In this document: in pieces, positions 51,771-59,716 of the stretch
Layout: each line of letters starts with the position of its first letter
How positions within the stretch are numbered: position 1 is the first letter of the stretch
NCBI GenBank assembly: GCA_946499615.1
Contig: CAMMST010000008.1
Coordinates: 1 to 59,716, forward strand
DNA: 59,716 bases
Direction of reading: 5' to 3'
Origin: Enterococcus_E cecorum_B
GTDB lineage: Bacteria; Bacillota; Bacilli; Lactobacillales; Enterococcaceae
Made by a program: the position numbers and the translations under genes
The notes under the pieces: generated by a model
The model's database searches: none
Told to the model about the DNA's origin: nothing
Seen by the model: the letters and a program-made list of their open reading frames with translations, nothing else

Positions 51771-52460
51771 TTGGCCATACGCTTTTACTTAGAGATTGCT
51801 GGCAAGCGGTATGTTTTGCCAGTCAATCCTGAGTCAATCAAAATGGATATACCGAGTAATAACCAGTCTAATGAAGTCGTTAAACTTGGCGAGATTACGC
51901 AGTTAGCGGTCAACGGCCTTAAATCCTTAAGCTTTGATAGCTTCTTTCCTACTCAGGAGGGGAGCTACATCAATGCAGACGGAGACCAAACGCCACCACA
52001 AGAAATGGTGGATAAAATCGAGAAAGCCATGAACGATAAAAAGCCTGTGCGGATTATCGTGACAGGCACCTCAATTAATATGCTAGCATCCATTGATAGC
52101 TTTGAGTGGGAAATCAAGGATGCCACGAATGACTATTATTACTCAATCACTTTTAAAGAGTATCGCGAATACGGGGCCAAGTTACTTAAAGTGGCCCCTA
52201 AAGCGAAACCTAAACCGAAACCAGCGCCACGACCTGCACCGACTCAAAATATCACGGTTGGATGTAAGGTCATTGTGAATGGTCGGCTGCATCGGGATAG
52301 CTATGGCACAGGTCCTGGTCAGACAGAGGTCAATGCGACGCGTATCGTTAACATCATTGTTAAGCGCCCACGTCCTGGGCAGAATTATCCTTATCATGTG
52401 GCCACGCTTAATGGCGGTTGGCGCGGTTGGGTTAGCAAGGGAGCGTTGAGGCGTATATGA
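51771..52460 (+). CDS. Baseplate/tail protein (XkdP-like)
   Basis: The 229-residue protein has the XkdP start (FYLEIAGKRYVLPVNPESIKMD), a Pro/Lys linker (145-160) and, in place of the usual LysM, an SH3-like end with YHVATLNGGWRGWVSKGALRRI. In this family it connects tape measure and hub. TTG start behind AGGAGGTGG. Overlaps the next gene by 4 bases. Confidence 0.8.
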   Translation: MAIRFYLEIAGKRYVLPVNPESIKMDIPSNNQSNEVVKLGEITQLAVNGLKSLSFDSFFPTQEGSYINADGDQTPPQEMVDKIEKAMNDKKPVRIIVTGTSINMLASIDSFEWEIKDATNDYYYSITFKEYREYGAKLLKVAPKAKPKPKPAPRPAPTQNITVGCKVIVNGRLHRDSYGTGPGQTEVNATRIVNIIVKRPRPGQNYPYHVATLNGGWRGWVSKGALRRI

Positions 52461-53431
52461 GTATTACGGTTAAGGGCACGCTTAAAAGCGGCGCTCAGTA
52501 TGACTTGTCAGAGATTATCAGCGAGCCTGAATGGTACACAAGTATTGACGGCCAGCCCGGTAAGTTTACCTTTAAAATTCTCGACGACCCGAACGTGTTT
52601 TATAAAAATGGAGATATAATCGAGTTTAGCAACGGTGGCAAGACTTACTTTAAAGGTAAGATTTTTAAACGTCAGAAAACTAAAGATGACCTCTGGCAGA
52701 TTACTGCTTACGACAATCTGCGTTACTTGCAAAATGAGGATACAATTGTGTTTGACGCATCCACTGCAGCCGAGCGATTTAAACGCATTTGTGAGACACA
52801 AGGCTTGCCTTATAAGATAGGCATGGCACCCGGTTACAAATGTGCCGCGGTAGTCGCTGACGGCAAGACTTACTTTACTATGTTAGATGAGGCTTTGCAG
52901 GAAACAAGGCGCGCGGCGAATGACAGCCGATACACGTTTTACGATGACGCAGGCACAGTTAAATTTGTGGCACTGCAAGAGTTAAACACACCTCTATTAC
53001 TTGGGGATAGGTCCTTAATCAGTGACTACGATTATGAGTCCAGCATTGACGACGCTTTTAACGCGATTAAGGTCGTGCGCGAGAATGAGAAAAATAAAAC
53101 GCGTGAGGTCTATGTGGCTAGTGACAGTAAGACCATTAGTGAGTGGGGTAAGCTGCAGAAAGTGGAAAAAGCCAATGATGCGGATTTAAATGCCCAGCAA
53201 CTACAACAAATGGCCAAGGATAAGCTAAGAGAGCTAAACGTAGTCGGTGTTACTTTTAAACTGGACAGCGTGGGCGATTTTAGAATACGTGCAGGCAATA
53301 GCTTTAATCTCGTGTTAGAAGATATGCGGCGCGAGTGGGGTCGTACCCAGTGCGTAGTCCTTGTCCACAGCTGCACGCATCGCTTTAGCCCCGTGCATAC
53401 CATGAGCTTAGACGTGGAGGTGGTCCATTAG
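52457..53431 (+). CDS. Baseplate hub protein (XkdQ/gpD-like)
   Basis: The 324-residue protein fits late-control gpD/XkdQ hubs: PGKFTFKILDD, FSNGGKTYFKGKIFKRQKTK, WQITAYDNLRYLQNEDT and IRAGNSFNLVLED. It forms the ring between tube and spike. Coupled on both sides by short overlaps. Confidence 0.88.
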   Translation: MSITVKGTLKSGAQYDLSEIISEPEWYTSIDGQPGKFTFKILDDPNVFYKNGDIIEFSNGGKTYFKGKIFKRQKTKDDLWQITAYDNLRYLQNEDTIVFDASTAAERFKRICETQGLPYKIGMAPGYKCAAVVADGKTYFTMLDEALQETRRAANDSRYTFYDDAGTVKFVALQELNTPLLLGDRSLISDYDYESSIDDAFNAIKVVRENEKNKTREVYVASDSKTISEWGKLQKVEKANDADLNAQQLQQMAKDKLRELNVVGVTFKLDSVGDFRIRAGNSFNLVLEDMRREWGRTQCVVLVHSCTHRFSPVHTMSLDVEVVH

Positions 53432-53724
53432 TGGCGGGCGAAAAATTAGCAAAATTAATCAAACAACAAAAGCCCAGCGCAGGTAGCTTAACAGACCTGA
53501 TGTATGGTGTGGTTACGAGTACATCGCCTCTTAAAATCAGGGTGGATAGTCGATTTGAAGTCGGTGCCGCGCATCTGGTCTTGTCTCAAATGGTGCGCCG
53601 GTTGGTCGTGCGTACCAGTGACGGGGCAAGCGTCGAGGTGTTTCGTGACCTCGTTCCAGGTGATACCGTGCGACTGTTAAGGGTATCTGCTGGGCAAAAA
53701 TTTTATGTATTAGAAAGGGCGTGA
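53431..53724 (+). CDS. Baseplate protein DUF2577 (XkdR-like)
   Basis: The 97-residue protein (LKIRVDSRFEVGAAHLVLSQMVRR; LVPGDTVRLLRVSAGQKFYVLERA) matches DUF2577, an OB-like spike or hub element of PBSX-type baseplates. GTG start shares a base with the previous stop. Confidence 0.85.
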   Translation: MAGEKLAKLIKQQKPSAGSLTDLMYGVVTSTSPLKIRVDSRFEVGAAHLVLSQMVRRLVVRTSDGASVEVFRDLVPGDTVRLLRVSAGQKFYVLERA

Positions 53725-53728
53725 GATT

Positions 53729-54097
53729 ATGGATGATACAGAGTTAGAGCTTGATGCCTCGAAAACGTACCGCGTGTTAAACGGTCGCGTGGTCGGATGG
53801 ATTGACAACAAGCAAGCACTCAGGCAAGCGATTGAGAAACTGCTACACACAGAGCGCTATATGTACGAAATCTATACAGATGAGTATGGCATTGAGTTGC
53901 AAGCCTTAATCGGCGAAAACTTTGACCTAGTTGAAGCGGAAATCGGGCGCATCATTAAAGAGGCGCTTTTAGCTGATGACCGTATTGTTAGCGTGGAAAA
54001 TATCCAAGCGACCAAGCTAGACAGTACCTCACTATTAGTTACGTTTAGTGTAGAGTCCATTTTCGGCACGCTCGCTTTTGAGGAGGTGGTGGCATGA
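53729..54097 (+). CDS. Baseplate protein DUF2634 (XkdS-like, gp25 type)
   Basis: The 122-residue protein (VVGWIDNKQALRQAIEKLLHTERY; DDRIVSVENIQ; LLVTFSVESIFG) matches DUF2634/XkdS, an analogue of T4 gp25 that joins baseplate and sheath. Overlaps the next gene by 4 bases. Confidence 0.87.
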   Translation: MDDTELELDASKTYRVLNGRVVGWIDNKQALRQAIEKLLHTERYMYEIYTDEYGIELQALIGENFDLVEAEIGRIIKEALLADDRIVSVENIQATKLDSTSLLVTFSVESIFGTLAFEEVVA

Positions 54098-55230
54098 ACC
54101 CCGAAGAAGTTGGACAATTTTTGGAGTCTAAAACCTATGACTATTATTTAGAGCAAGCGCTAAGCCAAGTGCCCGAGGACATCGACAAGCGTGAGGGCTC
54201 AATTATTTACGACGCACTGGCACCCGCTTGTTACCAACTTGCCTTGTTTACGTTTGACTTAAAAAACGTGTTACTCAATGCGTTTGTGCAGACGGCCGTG
54301 GGTAGCTATTTAGATTTAAAGGCAGAAGAGCATGGCATCAAGCGCATCCCGGCCACACAAGCCTATGTAAAAGGCGTGTTTACGGATGCAAGTGGGGCAG
54401 CCTATAAACTGCTTAACGAGGGCGACCGATTTAGTAGTATCGGCGAGGACCCTGTTTACTATGATGTGGTCAACCAAATCAGCGAGGGAACGTATACGTT
54501 AAAATGCGAGGTCACTGGCTCGGTTGGGAACCAATACATCGGTCAGTTGTTACCGATTGACCATTTTAATGGCTTAGGTGGCGGTAAGATTATCGAGGTC
54601 ACCATTCCAGCGCGCGATGAAGAAGATGACGAGTCACTCAGGGCGCGTATCTTAAAGACGTATGAGGTTAACCAATACGGCGGCAATATTGAGGACTATA
54701 TACGCTTTACCTCTCAGCAAGAGGGCGTCGGCGCGGTGCAAGTCTATCCTGCCTGGAACGGCGGCGGAACTGTCCGAGTCGTGTTGCTAAACAGTGCCTT
54801 TGAGGTTCCAAACGGTACTTTAATCAGCAAGGTACAAGAGGCGCTGGACCCACACAACGCGCAGAAAGGTTACGGGGTGGCGCCAATCGGTCACTTGGTA
54901 ACCGTGGCCGCACCAAATAAGCGAACCATTGACATCAGCTTGCACGTAGACACGGAAGTCGGTACATCCTTAAGCACGGTGCAGCCACTTATTAAAGAGG
55001 CAATCGAGGCGCACTTTTTGGCTATCCGAAAGAACTGGAGTAGCCACAATGAGCTATACCAATATAGTCAGACCGTGTATCGCTCGCAACTCATTGCTGC
55101 TATTTTAAAAGTGGCAGGCGTGGCCAACGTCAGCAACTTACGTTTAAGTGGTAAGGATGCCGACGTAGTACTGACCTTTAATAACAGCTTGCAAGAGTGC
55201 GCGTTCGTTGGGACGGTGAGATACACATGA
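54094..55230 (+). CDS. Baseplate J-like wedge protein (XkdT-like)
   Basis: The 378-residue protein has the baseplate J signature: KREGSIIYDALAP, GSYLDLKAEEHGIKR, IPARDEEDDESLRARILKTYEVNQYGGNIEDY and QVYPAWNGGGTVRVVLL. It builds the baseplate wedges like T4 gp6. Confidence 0.93.
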   Translation: MNPEEVGQFLESKTYDYYLEQALSQVPEDIDKREGSIIYDALAPACYQLALFTFDLKNVLLNAFVQTAVGSYLDLKAEEHGIKRIPATQAYVKGVFTDASGAAYKLLNEGDRFSSIGEDPVYYDVVNQISEGTYTLKCEVTGSVGNQYIGQLLPIDHFNGLGGGKIIEVTIPARDEEDDESLRARILKTYEVNQYGGNIEDYIRFTSQQEGVGAVQVYPAWNGGGTVRVVLLNSAFEVPNGTLISKVQEALDPHNAQKGYGVAPIGHLVTVAAPNKRTIDISLHVDTEVGTSLSTVQPLIKEAIEAHFLAIRKNWSSHNELYQYSQTVYRSQLIAAILKVAGVANVSNLRLSGKDADVVLTFNNSLQECAFVGTVRYT

Positions 55231-56009
55231 TTACCTTGTTAGAGTTAAAAGAGTTGCTGCCTACCTGGTACACAGGTCTGTTAGAGTTTGAGACACTAAT
55301 GCAGATTGAACAGCACTTGTTAGAGGACCTTGTGGCCAGTATTGAGCGTGCGCAAGGCAACTTGTACGTATCGACTGCAGACAGCGAGACGATTTCAATC
55401 TACGAGCGTATGTTACGGATTACGCGTCAGTCAGATGATACGCTAGACATGCGACGCTTTAGGGTCTTGACTCGGCTATCTAGTCAAAAGCCTTACACGA
55501 TACGCTATTTGACTGAGGTGTTAAACAGTATCGGCGGCAATATCAGCATTAACTGCGTGTATGATGAGTACACGCTTTTAGTTTACAGTGCGCTCGAAAA
55601 GCGCGGACAAATGGACGACATCGACTATATTTTAAGGACGGTCGTACCGGCTAACCTGCGCGTGTCTTTTATTAATCAGTTGGTCGTTAATAAGGCAGCT
55701 GCACGCATCGCGCTTGCTGCAGTCATGACAGTCGACGAGTTTGTGTTCGCGGTCCACGACATCAGCGCACAGCCACGCACAAGGTTACCGCTTGGCGTTG
55801 GTACGGTATCCACCTCGTCGGGGGTGCAAGTCATCACGCATGACTTTAAAGACAATCAACGTGTATCGGTACAAGCCGCGCTCGGTGCAGTAGCTACCAC
55901 ATACGTGGAAGTGTTAGCCACTCACGATGTAAACAGTCACGAAGTGGCTAAAGTCGATATGCGACAAGGTACGGCGATGATGACTGTCGAGAACTATATC
56001 ATTGAGTAA
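55227..56009 (+). CDS. Baseplate wedge protein (XkdU/YmfQ, DUF2313)
   Basis: The 260-residue protein (LLPTWYTGLLEFETLMQIE; ISIYERMLRITRQSDDTLDMRRFRVLTRL cut into motifs WLE-like) matches DUF2313, gp7-like wedge proteins. ATG 55227 overlaps the previous stop (ATGA). The last third is longer than XkdU and carries three similar strands (EFVFAVHD, VQVITHDFKD, VEVLATHD), perhaps a fibre-docking extension. Confidence 0.85.
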   Translation: MITLLELKELLPTWYTGLLEFETLMQIEQHLLEDLVASIERAQGNLYVSTADSETISIYERMLRITRQSDDTLDMRRFRVLTRLSSQKPYTIRYLTEVLNSIGGNISINCVYDEYTLLVYSALEKRGQMDDIDYILRTVVPANLRVSFINQLVVNKAAARIALAAVMTVDEFVFAVHDISAQPRTRLPLGVGTVSTSSGVQVITHDFKDNQRVSVQAALGAVATTYVEVLATHDVNSHEVAKVDMRQGTAMMTVENYIIE

Positions 56010-56024
56010 GGAGTTGGAATTTTA

Positions 56025-57791
56025 ATGGAGTTAAATCAATCAGTAATCACAAATAAGGGCCGCACGTTAATGGCTAAGCTGTTATCTGGGCGTGCGACCG
56101 CCACATTTACTAAAATGGTCCTAAGCTCTAACGTTTATCAGCTAAACCAGTTGGCAGGACTTACTACGATTAGTGGCGTGCGTCAGACCAGTTTGGTGCA
56201 AGCCAAACCAAACAACGCGGCTACAGTTAGTGTGGAGTCCGCGTTTAATAATGAGGGCTTAACCAGTGGCTACGATATTAATACTATCGGGATTTACGCC
56301 ACTGATCCGGATGAGGGCGAGGTCCTTTATGCGGTGGCCACCGCAAAACAGAATGGCTACATGCCTGCAGATAACGGTGTCAGCAAGTCTGGCATTAACA
56401 TCAGCTTTTACACCGAAGTCGGTGACCCCTCGAGAGTATCAATCGTGGTGCCACCTGAGGGCGTGGCTACGAAAATGGACATCCAGCAAGTACGCGCAGA
56501 AATTGAGGACTTGCAAGGCTTTGTCGGCTACAATGATGCTGACGTCTATGGCGTTGAGGTGGACATGGTCAATAAGACCTTTAAACGTTTAGCCGGTGCG
56601 GTTAATCGTACACCGGGGGCTGGATTTGACACGATTAATGCGTTCGGGGGTCGTAAGCGTTGCATCCTAACCAACGAGGGCAAGGTCGTCGCTTATTTTG
56701 GCGAGGCAGGATACACGGAAACAGGGGCGTTATTACAACAAGTACAGCGTGGCTCGGATACGTTCCCAGTTGGGACAAAAGTGCAAGTCATGGTGGAACA
56801 GCCTTTATTTTATTACAAGGTCAGCCCTATCGAGTTAGAGCCGATTACCGACGGCAAGGGTTACCACCACCGTAAGGGCCGCTACTATGTCTCAGATAAA
56901 CCTAAAGCAGGCTTTAAAATCCACCCTGCTTTTATTGTCAATGGTGCGGTGCGTGACAAGATTTACTTGTCAGCATATGAGGGCTCACTTTATGACGCGT
57001 CAGCCAATGCCTACATTTTAAACGACGAACAAGTTGCTGACTTTAATAATGACATGCTATCCAGTATTGCTGGAGCTAAGCCTATCAGTGGGTTAACACA
57101 GGAGTTGACGCGCGGCAATGTTCGCAAGCTTGCACAAAAGCGCGGTGCTGGGTGGCAAATATCTTACGCAGCTACTATATCAGCTACGCAGCTATTGTTT
57201 TTAATTGAGTACGCCAAGCTTAATATGCAAGATGTTTTAGGTCCGGGCGCAGTGGATAAAGTCGATGACAGTGCCTCAAACCTGGCTGAGCCAACCGGTG
57301 CTACTACAACGTTAGGCAATCAGTCTGGTCATGTGACTAACGGCAACAATATCCAAATGATTAGCTACCGTGGCGAGGAGAATTTGTATGGTAATACCTG
57401 GAAATTTATTGATGGAATAAACGTCATGGCTAACGGTATCCATGCAGCATACGTGGCTGACCACGACTTTAACGACAAGCAAAGCGCAGGCAGCTATGCT
57501 GATATTGGCTTTACGCTAGCCAAGACAAGCGGCTACGTTAGTGCATTTGGCTACAGCTCCGCTTTTGACTGGCTATTTTTAACGTCAGAAACGGCAGGCA
57601 ACTCGAGTGTACCTGTCGGAGATTACTTTTACCAATATTACACAACTACCGATGACGGTGGATGGCGCATCGCGCGGGCATCGGCTAACTGGATTAATGG
57701 AGGTCGTGCAGGAGGGTATATCTGGGCTACAGATGCAGCTTCTAACAGTCGCGGCCGCGACGTATCGGGGCGTTTAGTATTTAATGGTTAG
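56025..57791 (+). CDS. Tail fibre/receptor-binding protein with lectin-type C-terminus
   Basis: The 588-residue protein begins with a tail-collar fibre domain (DUF3751-like: SVITNKGRTLMAKLLSG ... INTIGIYATDPDEGE). The long C-terminal part (about 195-588) has ISATQLLFLIEYAKLNMQ, MISYRGEENLYGNTWKFIDGIN and the end GGWRIARASANWINGGRAGG, pattern of C-type lectin/formylglycine-enzyme-like folds found in Mtd-type phage ligands. It probably binds the host surface. No reverse transcriptase or template repeat is seen in the window, so variation by a retroelement is not supported here. Confidence 0.8.
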   Translation: MELNQSVITNKGRTLMAKLLSGRATATFTKMVLSSNVYQLNQLAGLTTISGVRQTSLVQAKPNNAATVSVESAFNNEGLTSGYDINTIGIYATDPDEGEVLYAVATAKQNGYMPADNGVSKSGINISFYTEVGDPSRVSIVVPPEGVATKMDIQQVRAEIEDLQGFVGYNDADVYGVEVDMVNKTFKRLAGAVNRTPGAGFDTINAFGGRKRCILTNEGKVVAYFGEAGYTETGALLQQVQRGSDTFPVGTKVQVMVEQPLFYYKVSPIELEPITDGKGYHHRKGRYYVSDKPKAGFKIHPAFIVNGAVRDKIYLSAYEGSLYDASANAYILNDEQVADFNNDMLSSIAGAKPISGLTQELTRGNVRKLAQKRGAGWQISYAATISATQLLFLIEYAKLNMQDVLGPGAVDKVDDSASNLAEPTGATTTLGNQSGHVTNGNNIQMISYRGEENLYGNTWKFIDGINVMANGIHAAYVADHDFNDKQSAGSYADIGFTLAKTSGYVSAFGYSSAFDWLFLTSETAGNSSVPVGDYFYQYYTTTDDGGWRIARASANWINGGRAGGYIWATDAASNSRGRDVSGRLVFNG

Positions 57792-57802
57792 GAGATGAGT
57801 AT

Positions 57803-58057
57803 ATGATCGAGCATGGTAAAGTAGAGAGTACTGTTAAGCCACAAGCATTAACGATTGACGAGTACAGCGTCTGGGTGGCTACGGACATTAAGGACGTGAA
57901 AACAGAAGAATTTGAGGGCTTTAGCTATACGCTAACGCAATACTCAAAAGACGAGTACATTTTAGAGTTGGCTGCACGAGACAATGCAAAAGCAGATGCA
58001 CTTATGGAATTATCTGAAATGGTTGCAGTAATGACAGGGGGCGAGTCGAATGGTTAA
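57803..58057 (+). CDS. Small tail-module protein before XkdX
   Basis: The 84-residue acidic protein (VWVATDIKDVKTEEFEGFSYTLTQYSKDEYILELAARDNAKADALMELSEMVA in outline) lies between fibre and XkdX, in the place of XkdW-type proteins. Its end overlaps the next start by 8 bases. Function unknown, possibly a fibre chaperone. Confidence 0.7.
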   Translation: MIEHGKVESTVKPQALTIDEYSVWVATDIKDVKTEEFEGFSYTLTQYSKDEYILELAARDNAKADALMELSEMVAVMTGGESNG

Positions 58058-58193
58058 TTTTTTTGTTTACCAAATCATTGACGGTCGTTGCACGTTGAAT
58101 GACATCCACAAGCTTTGGCGCGCTAAAGTGCAAGCGCGCTTAACTGAATTAGGGCTAGCTGAAAACGGCCAACCACTAGAGCAAGCTGAGTAA
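58050..58193 (+). CDS. XkdX family protein
   Basis: The 47-residue protein (FFVYQIIDGRCTLNDIHKLW, then a helix ending LTELGL) fits XkdX, a tiny protein found after fibre genes in PBSX-like phages. Its role is unknown. The stop codon lies inside the loop of a terminator. Confidence 0.75.
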   Translation: MVNFFVYQIIDGRCTLNDIHKLWRAKVQARLTELGLAENGQPLEQAE

Positions 58194-58206
58194 GCTTGCT
58201 TTTTTA
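58181..58206 (+). terminator. Terminator of the tail operon
   Basis: GCAAGC (58181-58186) pairs with GCTTGC (58194-58199) and is followed by TTTTTT. It overlaps the xkdX stop and the ribosome site of the next gene lies right after it. Confidence 0.8.
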
Positions 58207-58219
58207 GGTGGTGGCAGTA

Positions 58220-58564
58220 TTGGAGATTTTAATTGATATTTTAACCAGGTCTTACGAGATTGCCTTACCAGTGTTGCTTGGCTACATTGTATGGCTCTTA
58301 AAGGAGCAACGACGTAAGGCAGACCTTGAGGACAAGAAACGCGAGGATAATAGCAAAGGCACAATGTTATTGTTACGTGTGAAATTAATCGAGTATCATG
58401 ACGAGTACATGCGGAAAGGTCGCATCAGTAGTTATGCGTACCAAAACTTTTGCGAGATGTACCAGGTCTATCACGACCTAGGTGGCAACGGCATGATCAC
58501 AAAAATGATGCACGAGATAGATGAATTACATTTAAATCATGGAGGTAATAAAGATGAAGATTAA
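58220..58564 (+). CDS. Membrane-anchored phage protein near holin
   Basis: The 114-residue protein has one N-terminal membrane helix (ALPVLLGYIVWLL) and a cytosolic domain with LLLRVKLIEYHDEYMRKGRIS and FCEMYQVYHDLGGNGMITKMM, a pattern common in proteins beside holins of Gram-positive phages. It may assist lysis. TTG 58220 is chosen, 8 bases after AGGTGG. Confidence 0.7.
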   Translation: MEILIDILTRSYEIALPVLLGYIVWLLKEQRRKADLEDKKREDNSKGTMLLLRVKLIEYHDEYMRKGRISSYAYQNFCEMYQVYHDLGGNGMITKMMHEIDELHLNHGGNKDED

Positions 58565-58826
58565 CTGGAAAGTACGCGTAAAAAATAAATTATTTTGGTT
58601 GTCAATTATTCCTGCGGTGTTGCTACTCATTCAAGCGGTGGCAGCACCGTTTGGCTATACGCTAAATTTTGATGCACTTGGCAAGCAATTAACTGAGATT
58701 GTTAATGCGGCTTTTGTCGTGTTGGCGATTTTAGGCGTAGTCGTGGACCCTACCACGCACGGCGTTAACGACAGCACGAATGCGTTGACTTACACTAAAC
58801 CAAAAGAGCGTGATGTTGATGAATAG
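58554..58826 (+). CDS. Holin, phi LC3/LL-H family
   Basis: The 90-residue protein has the family start INWKVRVKNKLFWLSIIPAVLLLIQ cut into INWKVRVKNK and a first helix, a second helix (AAFVVLAILGVVV) and DPTTHGVNDSTNALTY. It should open the membrane for the endolysin, which is not in the window. ATG 58554 behind GGAGG; overlaps the previous gene. Confidence 0.93.
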   Translation: MKINWKVRVKNKLFWLSIIPAVLLLIQAVAAPFGYTLNFDALGKQLTEIVNAAFVVLAILGVVVDPTTHGVNDSTNALTYTKPKERDVDE

Positions 58827-59716
58827 TCTAAATTTAAGGCAAATAGACGGCGGTAACGTTGTCAAACAAGCAGATTTTGGTTCAAATTTCAGCTATGAAT
58901 TACTAGACGAAAGACGTAAGAAAATTCCTGAGCTTGATGGTCAAACAGCGACCATCAGGCTGATAAAATGGGATAATATCGCCTACCAAACAGAGTCGCT
59001 AATTGTAGATGGCGCAGTTTCGTTTAAGTTGGATAGAGTGCTGGAGAAAGGGATATACGTTTTAGAGATTGTAGCAGGCAACTATGTGTTTCCATCGAAC
59101 AATATGGTAAAGATTACAATCGAAAAAACCGCTGGAAACTATAAACCTGAAAATATGGTTAAAACTGATTTGGTTGAGCTGCAAGGGAAAATTACTGCGA
59201 TAGAACAAAGAGAGCATGATGTTAATCAAGAGTTGCTTGATGTTGGGCAGAAACAAACCGAGATGACAAAGCGTATCGAAACTTTGGAGAGTCGTGAAGA
59301 CCACGATACAATTTATGATGACACAACCATCAAGAAAGAATTAAGCGAGCTTAATGAAAGTATTGCCAAGAAAAAGCTTTATTACGCTTATGCTGATGAA
59401 AAAGACGGTTCGAAAGGATTTACCAAGGTTGATTTCTATGATTCATTTCATCGCGAAATATTTGATTATTTTGGCATATCAGAAAAAGACAGCGACAATG
59501 CTGATGATTATATTTGGATGCCTGCAAGGATGGTTTCAGATGATGAGTTAAGTAAAACACGATCTGAAGTTGATATGTTGAAAGAATTGCATGAAGTCAG
59601 ACGAGCGCCAACAGGCTACACATTAGATAGAACGACTAAACATTGGACGATTTGGTTTGACAATGGGTGTGAGTTGCGGTTTCCAAAAAACTCACCAACA
59701 AGTGAGCGTGATAAAG
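58813..59716 (+). CDS. BppU-like baseplate upper protein (3' end outside window)
   Basis: The frame is open to the window end (about 300 codons). The start NLRQIDGGNVVKQADFGSNF, DGQTATIRLIKWD, and KGIYVLEIVAGNYVFPSNN form the Ig-like BppU N-terminal domain, followed by a coiled coil (about 120-190) and further domains. ATG at 58813 or 58819 are both possible; neither has a good ribosome site, so coupling to holin translation is likely. It is unusual to find BppU after the holin gene; it may hold the receptor-binding device. Confidence 0.75.
   Translation, partial: MLMNSLNLRQIDGGNVVKQADFGSNFSYELLDERRKKIPELDGQTATIRLIKWDNIAYQTESLIVDGAVSFKLDRVLEKGIYVLEIVAGNYVFPSNNMVKITIEKTAGNYKPENMVKTDLVELQGKITAIEQREHDVNQELLDVGQKQTEMTKRIETLESREDHDTIYDDTTIKKELSELNESIAKKKLYYAYADEKDGSKGFTKVDFYDSFHREIFDYFGISEKDSDNADDYIWMPARMVSDDELSKTRSEVDMLKELHEVRRAPTGYTLDRTTKHWTIWFDNGCELRFPKNSPTSERDK

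Larger units (their letters stand above)
19510..59716 (+). mobile_element. Temperate contractile-tailed prophage (right end outside window)
   Basis: The region holds, in order, integrase, lysogeny genes, divergent control region, early replication genes, late regulator, terminase, head, contractile tail (sheath, tube, Xkd-type baseplate), fibre and holin. The tail genes follow the PBSX order of Bacillus, while portal and minor head are SPP1-type. Base composition shifts to higher G+C compared with the host part. The left edge is approximate (downstream of the hemW terminator). All modules look intact, so it may be inducible, but lysis and right-end genes are not seen. Confidence 0.95.

Noticed and set aside
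56025..57791. A diversity-generating retroelement
   Set aside because: Only the lectin-type target fold is present; no reverse transcriptase and no template repeat in the window.

Overview
The window reads as low-GC Gram-positive DNA of the order Lactobacillales, probably Enterococcaceae or a near relative. This is inferred from AGGAGG-type ribosome sites, frequent TTG and GTG starts, a T-box thrS, a sortase-anchored surface protein and the gene order rimP-nusA-rnpM-ylxQ-infB-rbfA-truB-ribF. No rRNA is present to settle the genus. Two regions are obvious: host chromosome (1 to about 19500) and the left about 40 kb of a prophage (about 19510 to the window end), which is visibly richer in G+C.

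Host region. The 3' part of a repetitive calcium-binding-type wall protein (2-1297) is followed by three leftward genes: a 14-helix drug-type exporter, an HTH protein of unknown role and HelD, the RNA polymerase recycling ATPase. Then come a 59-residue tautomerase and thrS behind a T-box leader. The transcription/translation operon rimP-nusA-rnpM-ylxQ-infB-rbfA starts from a promoter followed by an attenuator-like hairpin. A TetR regulator and an intergenic stretch with two terminators and a 44-bp tandem duplication separate it from truB-ribF. A small unknown leftward gene and hemW close the host part.

Prophage. It is a temperate phage with a contractile tail (PBSX/Xkd-type tail, SPP1-type portal and head). 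A leftward lysogeny block holds the integrase, a two-helix membrane protein, a lipoprotein and a CI-type repressor with an S24 peptidase domain. A divergent control region with five GTACT operators separates it from cro. Rightward early genes include a sliding-clamp-like protein, DUF2800 (Cas4/RecB-like), DUF2815 (ssDNA-binding type), a family A DNA polymerase, a VirE-type primase/helicase, a VRR-NUC nuclease, a SNF2 helicase and an ArpU-type late regulator. Between the VirE gene and the nuclease gene lies a strikingly ordered array of 11 GGATAC/GTATCC motifs with AT-rich TATAGGG repeats, my best candidate for the phage replication origin. Between the late regulator and the small terminase gene lies a noncoding segment with a 15-bp inverted repeat whose loop carries an anti-Shine-Dalgarno stretch, closed by a strong terminator.

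The late genes run terS, terL, an odd HsdM/HsdS-like fusion without a visible NPPY motif, portal, minor head protein, a tiny membrane protein, a zinc-peptidase-like protein, scaffold, capsid, connectors, tail sheath, tail tube, chaperones joined by an A7 slippery sequence, tape measure, baseplate genes, a lectin-fold tail fibre, XkdX, a membrane protein, holin and the start of a BppU-like protein cut by the window end. The endolysin and right attachment site must lie beyond the window.

I see no CRISPR array, tRNA, rRNA or insertion sequence. The observations most worth following are the iteron-like array, the terS-upstream structured region, the methylase/specificity fusion, the clamp-like protein, the chaperone frameshift signal and the lysogeny-block membrane and lipoprotein pair.
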